This document shows positions 14,273-18,504 of a stretch of DNA of 18,504 bases, in pieces. The notes below the pieces were generated by a model. It made no database searches and was not told where the DNA came from. It saw only the letters and a program-made list of their open reading frames with translations. Each line of letters starts with the position of its first letter. Position 1 is the stretch's first letter. A program made the translations under genes and the position numbers. This DNA comes from VBDM01 sp035651815 (GTDB taxonomy: Bacteria > Pseudomonadota > Gammaproteobacteria > Burkholderiales > SG8-39), in the NCBI GenBank assembly GCA_035651815.1, contig DASRFB010000074.1, forward strand, positions 1 to 18,504. The letters are read 5' to 3'.

Positions 14273-16459
14273 CTAGAACTCGGTCGGATCCACGTCGAGG
14301 TGCCAGCGCACGCCGCTCGCGCGCTCGGCGTACAGGCGCCCCGTCCACTCCCGCAGGAAGATCTGCAGCCTCGGGCGCGACGCCGACTGCGCGAGCAGCT
14401 GCCCGCGCTCCATCCCGCCCAGGCGGGCGAGCGACATGGGCGCGGGGTCATAGAGCGTCACCGCGCCCTCCGACGCGGGCGCGAGCGCCGCGGCGCGGCG
14501 CAGGAAGGCGAGCGCGCGCTCGGCGTCGCGGCTCTCCGCGCGCAGCGCGGCCTCGAACATGAACGGCGGAAAGCCGGCCTTCTCGCGCTCGGCGAGCACG
14601 CTCTTCGCGAAGCCCGCGTAGTCGTGGCGCACGAGCGACTGGTAGAGCGGGTGGTGCGGGTAGCGGGTCTGGATCAGGACCTCGCCCGGCAGCTCGGCGC
14701 GCCCCGCGCGGCCCGCCACCTGCTGCAGCTGCGCGAAGCTGCGCTCGCCCGCGCGGTAGTCGGGCGCGAACAGGCCGGCGTCGGCGTTGATCACGCCGAC
14801 CAGCGTCAGCCGCCCGAAGTGGTGGCCTTTGGCGAGAATCTGCGTGCCGACCAGGATGTCGGCCTCGCGGCGGTGGGCGCGGCCGAGCAGGCCTTCGAGG
14901 CCGGCGCGCCCGCGCGCGGAATCGCGGTCGATGCGCAGCACGCGCGCCTTCGGGAAGCGCTCGGCGAGCGTCGTCTCGATCCTTTGCGTGCCGCGGCCGA
15001 ACGGGAGCAGGTCCGGGTTCCCGCACTGCGGGCAGGCGCGCGGCACGCCGTGCGCGAGGCCGCAATGATGGCAGCGCAGCTCGCGGTCGGCGAGGTGCAG
15101 CACCATGTTGGCGCTGCAGCGCGTGCAGCCACTCACCCAGCCGCACGCGGGGCACGCGAGCACCGGCGCGTAGCCGCGGCGGTTGAGGAAGACGAGCGCC
15201 TGCTCGCCGCGCGCGAGCCGCTCGCCGATCGCCTCGACGAGCGGCGCGGCGAGCCCTTCGCGCGCGGGGTGCGCTCCCAGGTCGAGCAGTCGGATCGCCG
15301 GCAGGCGCGCCTCGGGGACGGCGCGGTGGTGCAGCTCGATCAGGCGGTAGCGCCCCGAGAGCGCGTGGTGAAAGGTCTCGACCGAGGGCGTCGCCGAGCA
15401 CAGGACGACCGGCGCCTTGGCCGAGCGCGCGCGCACGATCGCGAGATCGCGCGCCGAGTAGCGAAGCCCCTCCTGCTGCTTGAAGGAGGCGTCCTGCTCC
15501 TCGTCGACCACCACCAGCGCGAGCCGCGCGAGCGGCGCGAACACCGCGAGCCGCGTGCCGAGCACGATGTCGGCGCGGCCCTCGAGCGCGGCGAGCCAGC
15601 CCGCGGCGCGCTCGACCTCGGGCATCGCGCTCGTCTGCACCACGAGCCGCGCCCCGGGGAAGCGCTCGCGGAACGCGGTCTCGAGCGCGGGCGTGAGCGC
15701 GATCTCGGGCACGAGGACGAGCGCCTGCCCGCCCGTCTCGAGCGCGCGCGCGATGAGCCCCAGGTAGACCTCGGTCTTGCCGCTGCCCGTCACCCCGAAC
15801 AGGACCGTCACGCCGAAGCCTTCGGCCGCCACCGCGCCGGCCGCGGCGCGCTGCTCGGCGTTCAGCTCGTGCGCCGCGATGAAGCGCGCCCGCGTCGCGA
15901 CCGGGGCGCGCGCCTCGATCCACCCCGACTCGAGCGCGCGCGACAGCTGCGAGCGCTCGGGCGGCGAGAGCTCCGCGGGGTCGACGGGGCCGTGCGCGAG
16001 GCGCTCGAGCAGCGCGCGCTGGCGCGCGTTGCGCCGGGGCAGCGTCGCGAGCGCCGCGCGGCCCGGCCCGGTCAGCGCGAACGCGCGCGGCGGCGCGGGC
16101 AGGGCTTTCGGTCCGCGCAGGCGCGGCGGCAGCGCGTTCAGGATCACCGGGCCGAGCGGCTCGTGATAGTAGTCGCTCGCGAACCGCGCGAAATCGAGCC
16201 ACTCGGCGGGAAGCCGCGGCTCCTCGCGCAGGATGCGCTCGACCCGGCGCAGCCGCTCGGGCGCGACGTCGGAGCCGGAGGCGACGTCGACCACGACGCC
16301 CACGGCCCGCTTCGTGCCGAACGGGACCACCGCGCGCGCGCCGATGTCGTCGCGCGTCGCGTCGTCGGCGCGGTAATCGAAGAGCTTCGGCAGCGGCACG
16401 TCGAGCGCGACGCGCGCGACGGTCGCCGCGCTCAGGTTGAGGCGCGAATCGTCACTCAA
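14273..16459 (-). CDS. priA: Primosomal protein N' (replication restart helicase PriA)
   Basis: 728 residues, close to the 732 of E. coli PriA. It recognises stalled or collapsed forks and reloads the replisome. The N-terminal 3'-end-binding domain (about 12-105) starts ARVALDVPLPKLFDYR. Walker A is GVTGSGKT (222-229), Walker B/motif II is DEEQ (319-322, VVVDEEQDASFKQQEGLRYS) instead of the usual DEEH, and motif III is LCSATPSVET (353-362). All eight zinc-binding cysteines are present: C436, C439, C445, C448, C463, C466, C476 and C479, the same numbers I recall for E. coli. The C-terminal helicase part includes VGTQILAKGHHF and QVAGRAGRAELPGEVLIQT. The start is TTG 16459: no ATG or GTG exists in frame between the upstream stop (16519-16517) and the conserved N-terminus, and no ribosome site is evident. 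Confidence 0.96.
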   Translation of the reverse strand: MSDDSRLNLSAATVARVALDVPLPKLFDYRADDATRDDIGARAVVPFGTKRAVGVVVDVASGSDVAPERLRRVERILREEPRLPAEWLDFARFASDYYHEPLGPVILNALPPRLRGPKALPAPPRAFALTGPGRAALATLPRRNARQRALLERLAHGPVDPAELSPPERSQLSRALESGWIEARAPVATRARFIAAHELNAEQRAAAGAVAAEGFGVTVLFGVTGSGKTEVYLGLIARALETGGQALVLVPEIALTPALETAFRERFPGARLVVQTSAMPEVERAAGWLAALEGRADIVLGTRLAVFAPLARLALVVVDEEQDASFKQQEGLRYSARDLAIVRARSAKAPVVLCSATPSVETFHHALSGRYRLIELHHRAVPEARLPAIRLLDLGAHPAREGLAAPLVEAIGERLARGEQALVFLNRRGYAPVLACPACGWVSGCTRCSANMVLHLADRELRCHHCGLAHGVPRACPQCGNPDLLPFGRGTQRIETTLAERFPKARVLRIDRDSARGRAGLEGLLGRAHRREADILVGTQILAKGHHFGRLTLVGVINADAGLFAPDYRAGERSFAQLQQVAGRAGRAELPGEVLIQTRYPHHPLYQSLVRHDYAGFAKSVLAEREKAGFPPFMFEAALRAESRDAERALAFLRRAAALAPASEGAVTLYDPAPMSLARLGGMERGQLLAQSASRPRLQIFLREWTGRLYAERASGVRWHLDVDPTEF

Positions 16460-16526
16460 GTGGAATCTGTGTAACTCGGGATAAGCAGCGAGCCCGTATG
16501 GTGATTTTTGGGTTCTTCACAGAATT

Positions 16527-16535
16527 TGTGGATAA
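16527..16535 (-). promoter_or_regulatory. DnaA box (perfect match)
   Basis: The minus strand reads TTATCCACA, the strongest E. coli-type DnaA box. It lies 68 nt upstream of the priA start in an AT-rich stretch. A 9-mer can occur by chance, but this one is in a non-coding gap and has a companion at 16704-16712 in the same orientation. Confidence 0.5.
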
Positions 16536-16673
16536 CGGTGTGCGTAACCGTGTCACAAAACTGTAACCTGCGTTGCCGAAAAGGATTTTTACCGCTGCCT
16601 AAAATCGTGGCGTGGCCGAAACCCCAATCGAAACAGAAAGATATTTGTCTCTCCCCAGGGACACCGTGGAACG

Positions 16674-16688
16674 CCGCGCCAGGCGCGG
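16674..16688. repeat. GC-rich inverted repeat
   Basis: CCGCGCC-A-GGCGCGG is a 7-bp inverted repeat around one base (6 bp with a 3-nt loop in practice). It overlaps the right arm of the GAAACCCC/GGGGTTTC repeat, so the two structures compete. No T run follows on either strand. Confidence 0.4.
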
Positions 16689-16703
16689 GGTTTCAGGGGG
16701 TCA

Positions 16704-16712
16704 TGTGTATAA
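16704..16712 (-). promoter_or_regulatory. DnaA box (match to TTATNCACA)
   Basis: The minus strand reads TTATACACA, matching the TTATNCACA consensus at every defined position. It is 168 nt from the other box and in the same orientation, 47 nt after the hemE stop. Confidence 0.42.
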
Positions 16713-16744
16713 GTCCGATCGCGGTCCCCGCGGCGTCGCCCCGG

Positions 16745-16769
16745 CGGGACGCGCCTTGTCAGCGTCCCG
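16745..16769 (-). repeat. Hairpin over the hemE stop codon
   Basis: CGGGACGC (16745-16752) and GCGTCCCG (16762-16769) form a perfect 8-bp stem with a 9-nt loop that contains the hemE stop codon (16761-16759). No T tract follows on the minus strand, so it is at most a stabilising or factor-dependent 3'-end element. Confidence 0.4.
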
Positions 16770-17829
16770 AATGGTACGGCGCGCTCAATTCGTGCACCGC
16801 GCGCACCAGCTCGGCGACGCTCTCGGGCGGCGTGTGCTGCGAGATCCCGTGCCCGAGGTTGAAGACGTGGCCGCTGCCCGTTCCGTACGAGGCGAGCAGC
16901 GCCGCGACCTCGCGCCGGATCGCGTCCGCGGGCGCGAAGAGGGCCATCGGATCAAGATTGCCCTGCAGCGCGACGCGCTCGCCGATGCGGCGCCGCGCGG
17001 CGCCGAGGTCGACCGTCCAGTCGAGGCCCACGCAGTCGCAGCCGCTCGCGGCAATCGCCTCGAGCCAGGCGCCGCCGCCTTTGGTGAAGACGATGCGCGG
17101 GATCGGCACGCCGTCGCGGCTGCGCGGCACGCCGGCGAGCACGCGCTCGATATAGGCGAGCGAGAACTCGCGGAAGGCGGGGCCGGCGAGGCTCCCGCCC
17201 CAGGTGTCGAAGATCATGACGGCGTCCGCGCCTGCCTCGATCTGCGCCGCGAGCAGCGCCGCGACCGCGGCCGCGTTCACCTCGAGGATGCGGTGCAGCA
17301 GGCGCGGATCGCCGTAGAGCATCGACTTGACGGCGCGGAAGTCGTCGCTCGCGCCGCCTTCGACCATGTAGCAGGCGAGCGTCCAGGGGCTGCCCGCGAA
17401 CCCGATCAGCGGCACCGCGCCGCCGAGCGCGCGCACGATCTCGCGCACCGCGTCGCCGACGTACCTGAGCTCCGCTCCCGGGTCGGGAGGGGCGAGCTTC
17501 GCCGCCGCCGCGGCGTCGCGCACCGGGCGCTCGAAGCGCGGGCCTTCGCCCTCGACGAAGTACAGGCCCAGGCCCATCGCGTCCGGGATGGTGAGGATGT
17601 CGGAGAACAGGATCGCCGCGTCGAGCGGGAAGCGCGCGAGCGGCTGCAGCGTCACCTCGGCAGCGAGCGCGGGGGTCTTCGCGAGCGCGAGGAAGCTGCC
17701 GGCGCGCGCGCGCGTCGCGGTGTACTCGGGCAGGTAGCGCCCGGCCTGGCGCATCAGCCACACCGGCGTATACGGGACGGGCTCGCGCGCGAGCGCGCGG
17801 AGCAGCGTGTCGTTCGCGGGCCTCGCCAT
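16759..17829 (-). CDS. hemE: Uroporphyrinogen decarboxylase
   Basis: 356 residues, standard length. It removes four carboxyl groups from uroporphyrinogen III to give coproporphyrinogen III in cytoplasmic haem synthesis. The substrate-binding signature PVWLMRQAGRYLPEY (22-36) is intact, including the arginine that grips acetate side chains, and the essential aspartate is D77 in AILFSDILTIPDAMGL. GFAGSPWTLACYMVEGG, MIFDTWGGSL and HVFNLGHGI are further family hallmarks. ATG 17829 shares its A with the TGA of the upstream EVE gene (TGATG), so translation is coupled. The frame is open further upstream only because it runs through the EVE gene out of frame. A hairpin covers the stop codon; priA lies 299 nt downstream on the same strand. 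Confidence 0.97.
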   Translation of the reverse strand: MARPANDTLLRALAREPVPYTPVWLMRQAGRYLPEYTATRARAGSFLALAKTPALAAEVTLQPLARFPLDAAILFSDILTIPDAMGLGLYFVEGEGPRFERPVRDAAAAAKLAPPDPGAELRYVGDAVREIVRALGGAVPLIGFAGSPWTLACYMVEGGASDDFRAVKSMLYGDPRLLHRILEVNAAAVAALLAAQIEAGADAVMIFDTWGGSLAGPAFREFSLAYIERVLAGVPRSRDGVPIPRIVFTKGGGAWLEAIAASGCDCVGLDWTVDLGAARRRIGERVALQGNLDPMALFAPADAIRREVAALLASYGTGSGHVFNLGHGISQHTPPESVAELVRAVHELSAPYHSGR

Positions 17830-18293
17830 CAGCCGCCGAGGAGCTTCTTCTCGATGTAGGCCCACTCGGCGGGCTCGACCGGCGTGATCGAGAGGCGGTT
17901 GCCGCGCCGGAGCACGATCATGTCGGCGAGCGCCTTGTGCTTGCGCAGCTCGTCCATCGGCACGAACGGCGTCTTCCTCACGAACTTCACGTCGACGCAC
18001 CACCAGCGCGGCTTGTCGCGCTTCGAGCGCTCGTCGTAGTAGTCGCTCTTCGGGTCGAACTGCGACTCGTCGACGTGCGCGGCCGAGGCGACCTCGGCGA
18101 TCCCGGCGATGCCGATCGGATCGGTGCTGGAATGCCAGAAGAGAATCGGGTCGCCGAGCTGCATCTCGTTGCGCATGAAATTGCGCGCGGTGAAGTTGCG
18201 CACGCCCGTCCACGGCGCCGTCTGGCGCGGCGATTTCGCGAGGTCGTCGATGCCGAACTCGTCGGGCTCCGACTTCATCAGCCAGTGGCGCAT
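17829..18293 (-). CDS. EVE domain-containing protein
   Basis: 154 residues, the full length of a stand-alone EVE (PUA-like) domain. It opens RHWLMKSEPDEFGIDDL and contains WTGVRNFTARNFMRNEMQLGD, ILFWHSSTDPIGIAGIAEV and PRWWCVDVKFVRK, all typical of the THYN1-like family. EVE and related YTH/ASCH domains bind modified bases in DNA or RNA through an aromatic cage; the ligand of the bacterial stand-alone form is not settled. ATG 18293 matches the family N-terminus, though no Shine-Dalgarno sequence is visible. The gene begins 20 nt after the 6S RNA terminator and overlaps hemE by one base, so it needs terminator read-through or a promoter in or near the 6S gene. As I recall, 6S RNA followed by an EVE gene is a common betaproteobacterial order. 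Confidence 0.92.
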   Translation of the reverse strand: MRHWLMKSEPDEFGIDDLAKSPRQTAPWTGVRNFTARNFMRNEMQLGDPILFWHSSTDPIGIAGIAEVASAAHVDESQFDPKSDYYDERSKRDKPRWWCVDVKFVRKTPFVPMDELRKHKALADMIVLRRGNRLSITPVEPAEWAYIEKKLLGG

Positions 18294-18313
18294 GGGAGCA
18301 GCGAGGATAGCCG

Positions 18314-18342
18314 AAATAAAAAACGCAGGCTGCGCCTGCGTT
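18314..18342 (-). terminator. Intrinsic terminator of 6S RNA transcript
   Basis: On the minus strand AACGCAGGC-GCA-GCCTGCGTT (18342-18322) makes a perfect 9-bp stem with a 3-nt loop, followed at once by TTTTATTTC. It stops RNA arriving from the 6S gene at the right edge, 20 nt before the EVE start codon. Confidence 0.88.
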
Positions 18343-18348
18343 CGTTAT

Positions 18349-18504
18349 GGGGTGCCCCCCGCCATGCCGCTAGACCCTCTTCCTGAACCTTGCGGTCCAA
18401 GATGGTCGCTTTCCGGTCACATCAGGTACGTCCGACGGGGGACGCGCACAACAGTGACGCTAGAGTCCGCAACCAAATTCAAGCTGTTGGTTCAAGAATT
18501 TTTC
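18349..18504 (-). ncRNA. ssrS: 6S RNA (3' portion; 5' end beyond window)
   Basis: About 156 nt of a structured RNA read on the minus strand. 6S RNA mimics an open promoter and sequesters sigma70 RNA polymerase. Evidence: CTTGGACC-GCAA-GGTTCAGG (18401-18382) folds into an 8-bp stem with two G-U pairs and corresponds to the CCUUGAACC/GGUUCAAGG hairpin of the E. coli RNA. GCGTCC...GGACGT (around 18447-18430) forms the apical stem, and AACCAA...TTGGTT near 18492-18471 matches the small hairpin on the 5' side of the central bubble. GCGGCATGGCGGGG near the 3' end aligns with the E. coli GCGGCATCTCGG end, whose 5' pairing partner would lie just outside the window. A strong terminator follows and an EVE gene is next, as expected for this locus. 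The exact 3' end is uncertain by several bases; about 30 nt at the 5' end are missing. Confidence 0.85.

Larger units (their letters stand above)
16460..16758. other. 299-bp gap between hemE and priA, AT-rich near priA
   Basis: The part next to priA (about 16499-16615) is clearly richer in A+T than the surroundings. It contains one perfect DnaA box, repeated GTAAC words and short T/A tracts; a second DnaA box lies nearer hemE. A closing inverted repeat GAAACCCC (16618-16625) / GGGGTTTC (16687-16694) and a small GC hairpin at 16674-16688 are present. No credible protein-coding frame, tRNA or T-tailed terminator was found. No confident priA promoter could be picked. Confidence 0.6.

Noticed and set aside
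12542..16474. A 1310-codon plus-strand open frame crossing argS, THX and priA
   Set aside because: It is antisense to two well-supported genes, has an Arg/Glu/Val/His-rich composition without domains, and is explained by scarce stop codons opposite high-GC coding sequence.
16600..16605. Plus-strand promoter for a small RNA (TAAAAT)
   Set aside because: No -35 at 16-18 nt; the nearest TTGCCG is 21 nt away. Not enough to call a promoter.
16460..16758. Chromosomal replication origin
   Set aside because: Only two DnaA boxes, no AT-rich 13-mer array and no dnaA, rpmH or gidA next to it; kept as a possible DnaA-responsive region only.
16759..18213. A longer form of hemE starting at 18213
   Set aside because: The extension runs through the EVE gene in another frame; ATG 17829 with TGATG overlap and MARPANDTLL fits the family start.
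1..18504. Insertion sequences, CRISPR repeats, prophage or tRNA genes
   Set aside because: No transposase or integrase motifs, no regularly spaced repeats and no cloverleaf-like sequence were found on either strand.

Overview
The window is a high-GC bacterial chromosome segment (roughly 70% G+C by eye) with compact, tightly packed genes. Gene content and order point to a betaproteobacterium: a 35-residue THX ribosomal protein, the order argS - SPOR protein - dsbA - SDR, the order 6S RNA - EVE protein - hemE - priA, a class I PHA synthase, and a MerR-controlled leucine/isovalerate (liu) cluster. No insertion sequence, prophage, CRISPR array or tRNA was found, so this looks like ordinary core chromosome.

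Layout. (1) 1-7325, minus strand: regulator liuR followed by isovaleryl-CoA dehydrogenase (liuA), a GNAT acetyltransferase, an acetyl-CoA acetyltransferase, a second acyl-CoA dehydrogenase, a DsbA-fold HCCA-isomerase-like protein, the methylcrotonyl-CoA carboxylase carboxyltransferase subunit (liuB) and a methylglutaconyl-CoA hydratase-like crotonase (liuC) cut by the left edge. A promoter-like element with a 14-bp perfect palindrome overlaps the liuR stop codon and lies just before liuA. (2) 7424-10327, plus strand: a metallo-beta-lactamase-fold hydrolase and PHA synthase (phaC), 3 nt apart, divergent from liuR. (3) 10332-14092, minus strand: argS, SPOR protein, dsbA and SDR in one run, convergent with phaC. 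(4) 14160-14267, plus strand: the THX gene, divergent from argS and convergent with priA. (5) 14273-18504, minus strand: the 3' part of 6S RNA, its terminator, EVE protein, hemE, a 299-bp gap with two perfect DnaA-box matches, then priA.

How the genes fit together: liuA, liuB and liuC cover three consecutive steps from isovaleryl-CoA to HMG-CoA. The thiolase and neighbouring phaC would connect the resulting acetyl-CoA/acetoacetyl-CoA pool to polyhydroxybutyrate storage; this link is inferred from adjacency. The right half is housekeeping: arginyl-tRNA charging, periplasmic disulfide formation, cell-envelope/division (SPOR), haem synthesis, replication restart and 6S control of RNA polymerase.

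I did not find a clearly undescribed system. The observations most worth checking are the liuR-liuA control element with an almost leaderless start, the hitchhiker genes inside the liu operon, the DnaA-box gap upstream of priA, and the 6S terminator placed directly before the EVE-hemE genes.
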